From the NCBI GenBank assembly GCA_021155205.1, contig JAJNPS010000033.1, positions 1 to 64,000 of the forward strand: a stretch of 64,000 nt of DNA. Reading direction: 5' to 3'. This DNA comes from Rhodobacterales bacterium (GTDB taxonomy: Bacteria > Pseudomonadota > Alphaproteobacteria > Rhodobacterales > Rhodobacteraceae). Positions 17,562 to 26,637 of this stretch are shown here, piece by piece. The stretch's first letter is position 1. Each line of letters begins with the position of its first letter. Under the pieces are notes generated by a model. It was not told the origin of the DNA. It worked only from the letters and a program-made list of their open reading frames with translations, and did no database searches. The position numbers and the translations under genes are program-made.

Positions 17562-17883
17562 CGTGCCGACAGGCCCCCGACCCATGGCAAGCCCTTTTGC
17601 CGACCCCGCGACGGGGTCAGGCGGCTTGCTCGGGGCCAACTGAACGCCCCAATTCCGCCCCCGTCAATTGTTTCCAATGGCGTCCAAGGCAATAAAACGA
17701 CTGGATAAATCATCAGGGTTGCGCGGCCTGTGGATCGTTTCGCCCCTAGGGTTAAAGCTGGGTCCGGACCGCCGGACCTGCGCCTTGCGGTCAGGCTTGC
17801 CAAAGTAGGGGACCCATGGTTCTGTGCCGTCGGGTCGCCGGCCAAGGGCCAGCCCCCCGACCGGAAAAAGGACACCGCCCCCG
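17562..17883. other. 322-base divergent intergenic region
   Basis: Separates the enoyl-CoA hydratase (minus) from the exported haloperoxidase-like gene (plus). No convincing gene or RNA is visible. On the minus strand TTGACG with a 17-base gap to TTCAGT is a weak promoter candidate around 17632-17660. AAAAGGAC about 10 bases before the plus-strand start is the likely ribosome site. Confidence 0.4.
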
Positions 17884-19191
17884 ATGATGCGCCACGCCCT
17901 TGCCGGACTGCTGGTTGCCGCGACGCTGATCCTGCCCTTGGGCGCGCAGGGTGCGGATCGACCCGACCCGACCGAGGTTCACCAGACCTGGTACAGTCTG
18001 GTCCTGGAACTGGTGCGCCACACCCCGACCTATTCGCCGCCCGTGGCCAGCCGCGCCTTTGCCTATCTTGGCGTGACGACCTATGAGATTGAGGCCGCGC
18101 GAACCGGCACGCTGGTCTCGCTTGCGGGCCAGTTGAACGGCCTGACGCCGCTGCCCGCGCCACCTGCCGAAGAAACCGACCCCGCGCTGGTGCTGCATGC
18201 GGCGCTGTCGGACTCGGTGCAGAACTTTTTCGGCAATACCGGGCCGCGCGGCCAGCGCGCGATCCAGATCACCCGCGACGACATGACGGCGCGCCTGAGC
18301 GAAGGAATTGATCCCGCCATCGTGGAGCGCAGCCTCGCGTACGGGCGGCAGGTTGCCGCGTACATCCTGGCCTGGTCCGCCACGGACGGGGGCGCGGTGA
18401 TCGAGAATCTGGGCTTTCCGATGACCTACACGCCCGCGACCACCCCGGGCGCCTGGGTGCCGACCAGCAACGTGGCGCTGCAGCAGGCGCCGCTTTTACC
18501 CAACTGGGGTTCGGTGCGCACCTTTGCCATGACCGACGGCAAGGCCTGTCCCCTGCCGCCGCCCCCGGCCTATAGCGAACAGCCGGGATCGCCCTTTTAT
18601 GCCGAGGCGATGGAAGTCTATGATACGGGCAAGACCCTGACCGACGAACAGCGCATGATCGCGCGGTTCTGGTCGGACGATCCGATGCTGTCATCCACGC
18701 CGCCGGGCCACTGGATCACCATCGCGCTGCAGATCCTGGATCGCGAGGCCGCCCCCCTCGACCGCCGCGCCGAGGTGCTGGCCCTCTTGGGTGTCGCCAT
18801 GGCCGATGGCTTCATCGGCAACTGGCAGACCAAGTTCGAATACAACCTGTTGCGCCCGATCACCTATATCCGCCGGGTCATCGACCCCAAATGGGAACCT
18901 TTGCTGAACACGCCGCCCTTTCCCGAATATCCGTCGGGCCACAGCACGCAGTCGGGTGCCGCCGCCGCCGTTCTGACCGCCCTATACGGCGAGGATTTCG
19001 CGTTCGAGGATGCCACCCATGCGGATGACGGGCTGCCCGCGCGCAGCTATCCCAGCTTTGCCGCCGCCGCGCGCGAGGCCGGTCTGTCGCGGCTTTACGG
19101 CGGCATCCATTTCCGCGCGGCGATCGAGCGGGGCCTGGAACAGGGCGCCTGCATCGGCGCCAAGGCAACAGCATTGAAGACACGGCCATGA
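17884..19191 (+). CDS. exported vanadium-dependent haloperoxidase/PAP2-like protein
   Basis: 435 residues. A signal peptide is visible (MMRHALAGLLVAATLILPLG, cleavage near AQGAD). The C-terminal half carries the vanadate/phosphate-binding signature: FEYNLLRPITYIRR, EYPSGHSTQSGAAAAVL and SRLYGGIHFRAAIERG, the Arg, Ser-Gly-His and His elements of the PAP2/VHPO superfamily. It could be a haloperoxidase or an acid phosphatase; sequence alone does not separate these. Its stop overlaps the start of the CRTAC1 gene (ATGA), so the two are co-translated and both exported. Confidence 0.8.
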   Translation: MMRHALAGLLVAATLILPLGAQGADRPDPTEVHQTWYSLVLELVRHTPTYSPPVASRAFAYLGVTTYEIEAARTGTLVSLAGQLNGLTPLPAPPAEETDPALVLHAALSDSVQNFFGNTGPRGQRAIQITRDDMTARLSEGIDPAIVERSLAYGRQVAAYILAWSATDGGAVIENLGFPMTYTPATTPGAWVPTSNVALQQAPLLPNWGSVRTFAMTDGKACPLPPPPAYSEQPGSPFYAEAMEVYDTGKTLTDEQRMIARFWSDDPMLSSTPPGHWITIALQILDREAAPLDRRAEVLALLGVAMADGFIGNWQTKFEYNLLRPITYIRRVIDPKWEPLLNTPPFPEYPSGHSTQSGAAAAVLTALYGEDFAFEDATHADDGLPARSYPSFAAAAREAGLSRLYGGIHFRAAIERGLEQGACIGAKATALKTRP

Positions 19192-20786
19192 TGATGAAAC
19201 AGACCCTTGCCGCCGCGCTGGCCTGCCTTGCCGCGACATCCCTCTTTGCGCAGGACGCCCCCCTGACCCCGCGCTTTGCCGCAGAAACCGACAGCGGCAT
19301 CGCGGCGCGGTACGAAGGCGGGGCCGACTACATGGTCGGCGGCGGGGTGGCGAGCCTTGACTGTTCCGGTGACGGCTTTCCCGACCTGTACTTTGCGGGC
19401 GGCAGCGGCCCGGCCCGGCTTTACCGCAATGCCAGCACCCAAGGCGGCGCGCTGAAGTTCACCGAGGTTGATGGCGGCGTCGGCCTCGACAAGGTCCTGG
19501 GGGCCTATCCCTTGGACATCGACAGCGACGGCATCCTGGATCTGGTGATCCTTCGCCTGGGCGAAAATGTCGTGATGCAGGGCAAGGGCGACTGCCGGTT
19601 CACCCGCGCCAACGAGGCCTGGGGGTTCGACGGTGGCGACGCCTGGTCTGCCGCCTTTGCCGCGACATGGGAACAGGGCGCCCTGTGGCCCACCATCGCC
19701 ATCGGCAACTACATCGACCGCAACCAGCCTGCGATGCCCTGGGGGTCGTGCACCGACAACTGGCTGCACCGGCCCAACGCGGGCGGCACCGGCTTTGCGC
19801 CCCCGCTGCCGCTGAAGCCCAGCTATTGCCCGCTGTCGATGCTGTTCACCGACTGGAACGGATCGGGCACGCCTTCCTTGCGGGTGTCCAACGACCGCGA
19901 ATACTACAAGGGCGGCAGCGAACAGATGTGGCGGATCGAGCCCGGTGCCGATCCGGTGCTGCTGACGCAGAAGGACGGCTGGAACACGCTGAAAATCTGG
20001 GGCATGGGCATCGCCAGCCGCGATCTGGATGCCGATGGCTATTCGGAATATTTCCTGACCAGCATGGCCGACAACAAGCTGCAAAAGCTGGTCCCGCCCG
20101 CCGATGGCCAGCCGGTCAGGCCTGCCTATGCCGATGTGGCCTTTGCCGCCGGAGTCACCGCACCCCGCCCCTATATCGGCGATGATCTGCGCCCTTCCAC
20201 CGCCTGGCACGCCCAGTTCGAGGATGTGAACAATGACGGCCGCGCCGACCTCTACGTGGTCAAGGGCAATGTCGAGAAAATGCCCGACTTTGCCGAGGCC
20301 GATCCGAACAACCTCTTGGTCCAGCGCGCCGACGGCACATTCGCCGAAATGGGTGACAAGGCCGGTGTCGCCAGCACCCGCGTCGGGCGCGGCGGGGCGC
20401 TGGTCGATCTGAACATGGACGGCCTTCTGGACATGGTTGCGGTCAACCGCTGGGAGCCGGCTGAGGTCTGGCGCAACACGACCGGAGGGGCGGGCAACTG
20501 GGTGCAGTTCCGATTGACCGGGGCCGCACCCAATGTCGATGGCGTCGGGGCATGGGTCGAACTGCGCACCGATGCAGGGCTGCAACGGCGTGAACTGACC
20601 TCTGGCGGCGGGCATGCCGGTGGCCAAGCGGGATGGTGGCATTTCGGGCTTGGTACCGCGGACAAGGCCGACATCCGCGTCCTTTGGCCGGATGGCACCA
20701 AAGGGGCGTGGATGCCGGTCACGGCGAACAGCTTCATGACCATCAGCAAGGACGGGGCGACCGCCTCGCCGACACCGACAAACTGA
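19188..20786 (+). CDS. exported CRTAC1-family protein (FG-GAP/VCBS repeats, ASPIC/UnbV domain)
   Basis: 532 residues with a signal peptide ending near LFAQ. At least four Ca-binding repeat loops are visible (DIDSDGILD, DLDADGYSE, DVNNDGRAD, DLNMDGLLD), as in FG-GAP/VCBS beta-propellers, and the C-terminus NWVQFRLTGAAPNVDGVGAW followed by GWWHFGLGTADKADIRVLWP is an ASPIC/UnbV domain. Such proteins are extracytoplasmic, probably Ca-stabilised, and often sit next to PAP2/haloperoxidase-like genes; their biochemical role is not established. Coupled to the upstream gene by ATGA. Confidence 0.83.
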   Translation: MMMKQTLAAALACLAATSLFAQDAPLTPRFAAETDSGIAARYEGGADYMVGGGVASLDCSGDGFPDLYFAGGSGPARLYRNASTQGGALKFTEVDGGVGLDKVLGAYPLDIDSDGILDLVILRLGENVVMQGKGDCRFTRANEAWGFDGGDAWSAAFAATWEQGALWPTIAIGNYIDRNQPAMPWGSCTDNWLHRPNAGGTGFAPPLPLKPSYCPLSMLFTDWNGSGTPSLRVSNDREYYKGGSEQMWRIEPGADPVLLTQKDGWNTLKIWGMGIASRDLDADGYSEYFLTSMADNKLQKLVPPADGQPVRPAYADVAFAAGVTAPRPYIGDDLRPSTAWHAQFEDVNNDGRADLYVVKGNVEKMPDFAEADPNNLLVQRADGTFAEMGDKAGVASTRVGRGGALVDLNMDGLLDMVAVNRWEPAEVWRNTTGGAGNWVQFRLTGAAPNVDGVGAWVELRTDAGLQRRELTSGGGHAGGQAGWWHFGLGTADKADIRVLWPDGTKGAWMPVTANSFMTISKDGATASPTPTN

Positions 20787-20915
20787 CGATACCATTGCCC
20801 GGAGGTTCCGCGGCCAAATCCGTTTTGCCGAACGCGGCTTAGGTTTTCCGCGCAGCACAGCTTGAAGCGCCCTTGCCCCTCGTCTAAGCACATCGGGCAG
20901 GGCTTCGGGGGCAGG

Positions 20916-21701
20916 ATGCGCATTCTCATCACCAATGACGACGGCATCAACGCACCCGGGCTTGAGGTGCTGTCCGCGATCGCCACCGACATCGCGGGTT
21001 CCGGTGGCGAGGTCTGGACGGTCGCCCCGGCGTTCGAACAATCGGGCGTCGGGCATTGCATCAGCTATACCCATCCGATGATGATCACCCAGTTCGGGCC
21101 ACGCCGGTTCGCGACCGAAGGCAGTCCCGCCGATTGCGTGCTGTCGGCGATCTATGACGTGTTTCAGGGCGATCGGCCCGACCTTGTGCTGTCGGGCGTC
21201 AATGCGGGCAACAATGCCGGTGAGAACACGCTTTACTCCGGCACCATCGGCGGCGCGATGGAGGCCGCCCTGCAAGGCCTGCCCGCCATCGCGCTCAGCC
21301 AGTTCTTCGGCCCCGAAACCCAAGGCCTCGACGATCCCTTTCAGGCCGCCCGCACATACGGCACCGCCGTCGTGCGCGCGCTGCTCGACAAGGGGATCTG
21401 GACCGATCACGACTACCGTGTCTTTTACAACGTCAACTTCCCGCCCGTCGCCGCCGCGGCGGTCAGGGGCACGCGGGTCGCGGCGCAGGGGTTCCGCCGC
21501 GACACCGCCATGGGACTGGAGGCGCATCTGTCGCCGTCGGGGCGCAAGTTCCTGTGGATCAAGGGCGGCGACCAGCGCCGTCGCACCCTGCCCGGCACCG
21601 ATGTCGCGGCAAACCTGGAAGGCTATGTCTCGGTCACGCCGATGCGGGCGGACCTGACGGCGCATGACCTGTTGGCCGATCTTGAGGTGCGGCTGGCATG
21701 A
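20916..21701 (+). CDS. surE: 5'/3'-nucleotidase SurE
   Basis: 261 residues. The N-terminus MRILITNDDGINAPGLEVL contains the metal-binding Asp pair, and VLSGVNAGNNAGENTLYSGT (split here for reading) is the conserved SurE substrate/metal loop. SurE dephosphorylates nucleoside monophosphates and acts in stationary-phase survival. GGGGGCAGG immediately precedes the ATG. It forms a tight operon with pcm (ATGA overlap) and the NlpD-like gene, the classic surE-pcm-nlpD arrangement. Confidence 0.96.
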   Translation: MRILITNDDGINAPGLEVLSAIATDIAGSGGEVWTVAPAFEQSGVGHCISYTHPMMITQFGPRRFATEGSPADCVLSAIYDVFQGDRPDLVLSGVNAGNNAGENTLYSGTIGGAMEAALQGLPAIALSQFFGPETQGLDDPFQAARTYGTAVVRALLDKGIWTDHDYRVFYNVNFPPVAAAAVRGTRVAAQGFRRDTAMGLEAHLSPSGRKFLWIKGGDQRRRTLPGTDVAANLEGYVSVTPMRADLTAHDLLADLEVRLA

Positions 21702-22363
21702 CGGGGTCCGGCGCGTCCGACGATGACGACGCGGCGCTCCGCAAGATGCGGTTCCTGTTCAACCTGCGCTCACGCGGGGTGACGGACGCGCGCGTGCTGA
21801 CCGAGATGGAGCGGGTGGACCGGGCGCTGTTCGTGCGCGGCCTGTTTCTGGAACGCGCCTATGAGGATACGCCGCTGCCGATTTCCTGCGGCCAGACGAT
21901 CAGCCAGCCCTCGGTGGTCGGCATCATGACGCAGGCACTGAATGTGGGGCCCCGCGATACCGTGCTGGAGGTGGGCACCGGGTCGGGGTATCAGGCGACA
22001 ATCCTGTCGGGACTTGCGCGGCGCGTCTACACCGTGGACCGACACCGCCGCCTGGTACAAGAGGCCGAGACGCTGTTCCGTCACCTGGCCCTGACCAACA
22101 TCACCGCGCTGACTGGCGATGGCAGTTACGGCCTGCCCGAACAGGCGCCGTTCGACCGCATCCTGGTCACGGCCGCCGCCGAGGACCCGCCCGGCCCCCT
22201 CTTGGCGCAGTTGAAGAAGGGCGGTATCATGGTTCTTCCGGTCGGGCAGTCCGATGCGGTGCAAAGCCTGATCAAGGTCACGCGGACCGAAACCGGCTAT
22301 GACTATGACGAACTTCGCCCGGTGCGGTTCGTGCCCCTTGTCGGCGGCGTGGCGGCAGATTAA
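21698..22363 (+). CDS. pcm: protein-L-isoaspartate O-methyltransferase
   Basis: 221 residues. The family core is clear: YEDTPLPISCGQTISQPSVV upstream and SAM motif I VLEVGTGSGYQATILSGLA at about residues 88-106, then PEQAPFDRILVTAAAEDPPG. It repairs isoaspartyl residues in aged proteins by methyl esterification in the cytosol. The start overlaps the surE stop (ATGA). Confidence 0.95.
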   Translation: MTGSGASDDDDAALRKMRFLFNLRSRGVTDARVLTEMERVDRALFVRGLFLERAYEDTPLPISCGQTISQPSVVGIMTQALNVGPRDTVLEVGTGSGYQATILSGLARRVYTVDRHRRLVQEAETLFRHLALTNITALTGDGSYGLPEQAPFDRILVTAAAEDPPGPLLAQLKKGGIMVLPVGQSDAVQSLIKVTRTETGYDYDELRPVRFVPLVGGVAAD

Positions 22364-22368
22364 CGAAT

Positions 22369-22392
22369 GGGCACCGGGATCAACCCGGTCCC
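22369..22392 (+). terminator. hairpin between pcm and nlpD-like gene
   Basis: GGGCACCGGG and CCCGGTCCC form a stem around a 5-base loop in the 47-base gap. There is no T-run, so it is more likely a processing or attenuation element than a full terminator. Confidence 0.3.
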
Positions 22393-22410
22393 TGTGGCAA
22401 GAGGCAGTTC

Positions 22411-23574
22411 ATGTATTCCACACGCGCGTATCCCATCCTGACCCTGCCCAAGGCGCTGGGGGTCACGGCCCTTTTGCTCATGACCGCCTGTACCACCAAC
22501 AACGGGCTGGACTGGGACCTGCGTGCGGGTCAGGGCAGCCTGGACACCAGCGAAGGCCTGCGCCAGCCGACAGCGGCACGGCCGGCGGCGGACGGGCGCG
22601 GCATCATTTCCTATCCGGGCTACCAGCTTGCCCTGGCGCAGCGCGGCGATACCGTGGCCGCAGTGGCGCAGCGCCTGGGGCTGGATGCCGAGGCGCTGGC
22701 GCGGACGAACGCCCTGCGTCCTGGTGATCCCTTGCGCGACGGCGAGATGCTGCTGTTGCCGACCCGTGTTGCGGGCGGGGCGGTGGCGGGTAACGTCATC
22801 GGCGGCGCCTCAGGCGGCGTCGATGTCAGTGCGATTGCCACCTCCGCGCTGGACCGTGCCGGAACCCCAGGCACCGCGCCAACGCCGCCGCTTGCCGCCG
22901 GACCCGAACCGATCCGGCATATCGTGGCGCGTGGCGAAACCGCGTTTTCCATTGCGCGCACCTACAACGTTTCAGCCCGCGCGCTGGCGGACTGGAACGG
23001 CCTGGGCGCCGATCTGGCGGTGCGCGAGGGCCAGCCCCTGATGATCCCGCCGACCACCGGCCCCGCGCCGGTCGTGCTGGATGCAACCGCCCCCGGCACG
23101 GGATCGCCAACGCCCGAACCGCCCTCGGCAACCGAACCCCTGCCGGATGAACGCACGAGCCCCGCGGCCGAAGTGCCCAAGGAAACGCCCGTCTCGCCCG
23201 ATCTGGGCGAAACCCGCACCGTGGCGACGCAGACCCGGCTTGCCATGCCTGTCAGCGGCAAGATCATCCGCGCCTACAAGAAGAACGAGGGCATCGACAT
23301 CTCCGCCGCCCCCGGCGCCACCGTCAAGGCCGCCGCCGATGGCACCGTCGCCGCCGTCACCACGGATACCGGGCAGGTCGCCGTGATCGTGGTGCGCCAT
23401 GCCGACAACATCCTGACGGTCTATGCGGGCCTTGACGGGGTCAAGGTGAAAAAAGGCGAAAAGGTCCGGCGCGGGCAAAGCCTGGCCGTCATCCGCGCCG
23501 GCACCCCGTCCTTCCTGCGGTTCGAGGTGCGGCGCGGCGCGCAAAGCGTCGACCCGATGGAGTTCCTGCAATAG
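22411..23574 (+). CDS. NlpD-like LysM/M23-domain lipoprotein
   Basis: 387 residues. Lipobox LLLMTAC near residue 28 marks a lipoprotein. Two LysM modules follow (YQLALAQRGDTVAAVAQRLG, and HIVARGETAFSIARTYNVSA), then a Pro/Ala/Glu-rich linker and a C-terminal LytM/M23 domain. In that domain the zinc ligands are missing: the HxGIDI position reads NEGIDIS and the HxH-equivalent is LRFEV. A degenerate LytM domain is typical of NlpD/EnvC amidase activators, so the likely role is activation of septal peptidoglycan amidases at the outer membrane. Third gene of surE-pcm-nlpD. Confidence 0.88.
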   Translation: MYSTRAYPILTLPKALGVTALLLMTACTTNNGLDWDLRAGQGSLDTSEGLRQPTAARPAADGRGIISYPGYQLALAQRGDTVAAVAQRLGLDAEALARTNALRPGDPLRDGEMLLLPTRVAGGAVAGNVIGGASGGVDVSAIATSALDRAGTPGTAPTPPLAAGPEPIRHIVARGETAFSIARTYNVSARALADWNGLGADLAVREGQPLMIPPTTGPAPVVLDATAPGTGSPTPEPPSATEPLPDERTSPAAEVPKETPVSPDLGETRTVATQTRLAMPVSGKIIRAYKKNEGIDISAAPGATVKAAADGTVAAVTTDTGQVAVIVVRHADNILTVYAGLDGVKVKKGEKVRRGQSLAVIRAGTPSFLRFEVRRGAQSVDPMEFLQ

Positions 23575-23629
23575 ATTTTGCCAGATTGTCGTTTCATGGC
23601 AAGCGTTTGCATGTCGATACTGATGTTCG

Positions 23630-24904
23630 TCAGACGCTGACCTTGTTGATCAGCAGCTTGTCGATTCGCAGGCCATCGAGGTCGATCACTTCGAACCTGT
23701 AGCCCTGCGCCGTGGTTGCCTCGCCCAGGGCGGGCATGCGGCCGAAGAGATGCAAGACCAGCCCGGCCACGGTCTCGTATTCGCCTGCAAGATCGCGCGG
23801 CAGGCCCAACTGGTCGCAGAATTCATCCGCCGGCATCCAGCCTGCGACCAAGAGGCTGCCATCATCGCGCGTGACCAGCGCAGGCTCGTCCGCCTCGGAG
23901 GCCGCAACCGCCCCGGTGATCGCCGCCAGCACGTCGCCGGTGGTGATGATGCCTTCGAAATTGCCGTATTCGTCATAAACCAGCGCCAGATGATGCGGCG
24001 TTCCCTGCAGCACCTCCAGCACCGCCAGAGCATCGGCCTGATCCGAAATGACCGGAACGTCGCGTACCAATGCCTTGATGTCCAAGGGTTCCCGACGCGA
24101 CACGGCCTGGAACGCATCGGCCAAAAGGACGATGCCCACGACATCGCCCGCAGCATCGGCCACCGGCATGCGGGGCCGCGCCACGCGCCGGATCGCAGCC
24201 ACCGCCTCGCCCGAGGTTGCCTCCAGCGCCAGCATGTCCAGTTCGTGCCGGGGGGTCATCAGCGCGCGGGCCGTGCGGTCGCTCAGACGCATGACGCCCG
24301 AGATCATCTCGCGTTCCTCATCCTCCAGAACGCCGCCCTCATGCGCTTCGGACAACAGGATGTGGACCTCTTCCTCGGTCACTTTTGAGGTATTGCCGCC
24401 GCCCTGCCCCAATAGCAGCAGGATCATCCGCCCGGACCGTTCCAGAAACCAGACCAGCGGTGCCGCGACGAAGGACAGAACCGTCATCGCCGGGGCGACG
24501 CGGATTGCCACCGCCTCGGGGTCGCGAAGGGCAATCTGTTTCGGCACCAGTTCGCCCACGATCAGCGAAATGTAGGTCAGCACCACCACCACGCCGCCGA
24601 CCCCCAGATTTGTCGCAAGATCGGCATCCATGCCCCAGGTCATCAGCCACGCCTGCAATCTGACCCCCAGCGTCGCCCCCGACAACGCGCCCGACAGGAT
24701 TCCGACCAGCGTGATGCCGATCTGGACCGTCGACAGGAACCGCCCCGGATGTTCGGCCAGCCGCAGCGCCATGGCCGCCCCCCGGCTGCGCGATTCAAGC
24801 GGTTTCAGGCGGGCGGGCCGGGCGGAAACAATGGCAAGTTCCGACATTGCCAGCACCCCGTTCAGGACAATCAGCCCCAAGACGATAAGAATTTCACTGA
24901 TCAT
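23630..24904 (-). CDS. CNNM/CorC-family (hemolysin-like) membrane protein, first of two in window
   Basis: 424 residues. An N-terminal CNNM membrane domain (helices from about residues 1-140, with ISLIVGELVPKQIALRDPEA) is followed by two CBS domains (MTPRHELDMLALEATSGEAV; LALVYDEYGNFEGIITTGDV) and a C-terminal CorC/HlyC domain. The family is linked to Mg/Co homeostasis rather than to haemolysis. Start at 24904 is favoured because the membrane helix begins directly after it; 24925 is an alternative. Convergent with the nlpD-like gene. Confidence 0.9.
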   Translation of the reverse strand: MISEILIVLGLIVLNGVLAMSELAIVSARPARLKPLESRSRGAAMALRLAEHPGRFLSTVQIGITLVGILSGALSGATLGVRLQAWLMTWGMDADLATNLGVGGVVVVLTYISLIVGELVPKQIALRDPEAVAIRVAPAMTVLSFVAAPLVWFLERSGRMILLLLGQGGGNTSKVTEEEVHILLSEAHEGGVLEDEEREMISGVMRLSDRTARALMTPRHELDMLALEATSGEAVAAIRRVARPRMPVADAAGDVVGIVLLADAFQAVSRREPLDIKALVRDVPVISDQADALAVLEVLQGTPHHLALVYDEYGNFEGIITTGDVLAAITGAVAASEADEPALVTRDDGSLLVAGWMPADEFCDQLGLPRDLAGEYETVAGLVLHLFGRMPALGEATTAQGYRFEVIDLDGLRIDKLLINKVSV

Positions 24905-24961
24905 GGTCAGCGTGGGATACGGCATCCCCCGCCAAAGGGCAAATGCGATGTCGCCCTGTTG

Positions 24962-25807
24962 TCAGGTGTGCGACAGGGCAACACCCTCGCGCGCGGCCAG
25001 ATCGCAAAAGAACTGCCAGGCGACACGGCCCGACCGGCCCCCCCGCGTGGCCTGCCATTCGATCGCCTCGGCGCGCAACCGGTCAGGCGGCACCCTGACC
25101 CCGTGCGCCGCACAATAGCCGTCGATCATCGCCAGATACTCATCCTGGCTGCAGGGATGGAACCCCAGCCACAGCCCGAACCTGTCGGACAGGGACACCT
25201 TTTCCTCCACCGCCTCGGACGGACTGATCGCGGTGGAGCGTTCATTCTCGATCATGTCGCGCGGCATCAGGTGGCGGCGGTTGGATGTCGCGTATAGCAG
25301 CACGTTGTCAGGCCGTCCTTGGATCCCCCCATCCAGCACGGCCTTCAGCGATTTGTAGTGCTGGTCGTCATGGGAAAACGACAGATCGTCGCAGAACAGC
25401 AGGAACCTATGCGGTGCGGCGCGCAGATGCGTCAGCAGGCGCTGGACCGAGGGCAGGTCCTCGCGGTTCAGCTCCACGATCTTCAGGGCCAGCCCTTCGG
25501 CGCGGACCTGGGCGTGGACCGCCTTGACAAGGCTGGACTTGCCCATCCCCCGCGCGCCCCAGAGCAGGGCGTTGTTGGCGGGCAGCCCGCGCGCGAAATG
25601 CCGCGTATTGGCCAGCAGCGTGTCGCGCGAACGGTCCACCCCGACCAGAAGGCCGATCCCGACCCGTGACACATTGGCCACCGGCTCCAGCCGGTCCGGG
25701 TCGACATGCCAGACAAAGGCATCGGCAGCGTGATAGTCGGGCGCAGGCATGGGCGCAGGGGCAAACCGCTCCAAAGCGGCGGCGATCCGCTCCAGCGCGT
25801 CGGTCAA
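24962..25807 (-). CDS. AAA-type ATP-binding protein (DUF815)
   Basis: 281 residues. Walker A GARGMGKSSLVKAV lies near residue 84 and Walker B is FLLFCDDLSFSHDD; ATSNRRHLMPRDMIENE is the sensor-like region typical of the DUF815 family. Cytosolic ATPase of unknown function. It overlaps the tatC stop (ATGA) and so is the last gene of the tatABC operon, an association common in this order. Confidence 0.9.
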   Translation of the reverse strand: MTDALERIAAALERFAPAPMPAPDYHAADAFVWHVDPDRLEPVANVSRVGIGLLVGVDRSRDTLLANTRHFARGLPANNALLWGARGMGKSSLVKAVHAQVRAEGLALKIVELNREDLPSVQRLLTHLRAAPHRFLLFCDDLSFSHDDQHYKSLKAVLDGGIQGRPDNVLLYATSNRRHLMPRDMIENERSTAISPSEAVEEKVSLSDRFGLWLGFHPCSQDEYLAMIDGYCAAHGVRVPPDRLRAEAIEWQATRGGRSGRVAWQFFCDLAAREGVALSHT

Positions 25808-26637
25808 GACGCCTCTTCCTCGTCCACCCAGGTGCCGTCAGCGCGCATCTGCGCCTCGCGGTCACGTTCGAACCGGGCAATCAGCCAGATCGAGATTTCG
25901 TAAAGCGGATAGATCACGCTGAACAGGATGATCTGCGACAATGCGTCGGGCGGCGTCACGATGGCCGCGACGATCAGGATCAGCACGATCGCATATTTTC
26001 GCGTCGCCCTGAGACCCGCCGCCGAAATGATCCCCGCGCGTCCAAGCAGCGTCAACAGCACCGGCATCTGGAAACACAGCCCGAAGGCCAGCACGAAATT
26101 CATCGTCAGCGACAGATAGCTTTCCATCGATCCCTGAAAGACGACGCCCGCCGGAATCTGCGCGCCATCGCCGCCGGTGCCGCTGAAGGATGACTGAAAA
26201 CCCAGGAAAAAACTGAAGGCAAACGGCAAGATGACGTAATAGGCAAACGCCGCCCCGGCGACGAACATCACCGGGCTTGCGATCAGAAAGGGCAGAAAGG
26301 CGTTCTTTTCCGACTTGTACAGGCCCGGCGCCACGAACCGCCACAACTGATAGGCGATGATCGGAAAGGCCATGAAGAACCCTGCCCACATCGAGATGCG
26401 AATGGCGGTAAAGAACCCTTCCTGCGCCTTGATCAGCACCAGCTGGCAGGTCTGTCCGCGCGAGATCAGCACATCGCAGATCGGGCGCGACAGAAAGTTG
26501 AACACGGATTGCCAGATGACGTAGCCGATGATGAAGCAGACGACGAAGGCCGTCATCGAATACAGGATGCGCGTGCGCAGTTCGGCCAGATGCTCGATCA
26601 GCGGGGCAGAACTGTCGTCGATGCTGTCGGCGCTCAT
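25804..26637 (-). CDS. tatC: twin-arginine translocase subunit TatC
   Basis: 277 residues, six hydrophobic segments. The N-terminus PLIEHLAELRTRILYS is the cytosolic motif that receives the twin-Arg signal, and FMAFPIIAYQLWRFVAPGLY (membrane loop) is diagnostic of TatC. It forms the receptor complex with TatB. Start overlaps the tatB stop (ATGA). Several proteins in this window (DUF882 protein, binding protein) carry RR-containing signals that it could export. Confidence 0.97.
   Translation of the reverse strand: MSADSIDDSSAPLIEHLAELRTRILYSMTAFVVCFIIGYVIWQSVFNFLSRPICDVLISRGQTCQLVLIKAQEGFFTAIRISMWAGFFMAFPIIAYQLWRFVAPGLYKSEKNAFLPFLIASPVMFVAGAAFAYYVILPFAFSFFLGFQSSFSGTGGDGAQIPAGVVFQGSMESYLSLTMNFVLAFGLCFQMPVLLTLLGRAGIISAAGLRATRKYAIVLILIVAAIVTPPDALSQIILFSVIYPLYEISIWLIARFERDREAQMRADGTWVDEEEAS

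Noticed and set aside
19095..21665. Very long minus-strand frame (about 856 codons) across the CRTAC1 and surE genes
   Set aside because: Antisense shadow of high-GC genes; no domain or codon pattern, and it crosses three well-supported plus-strand genes.
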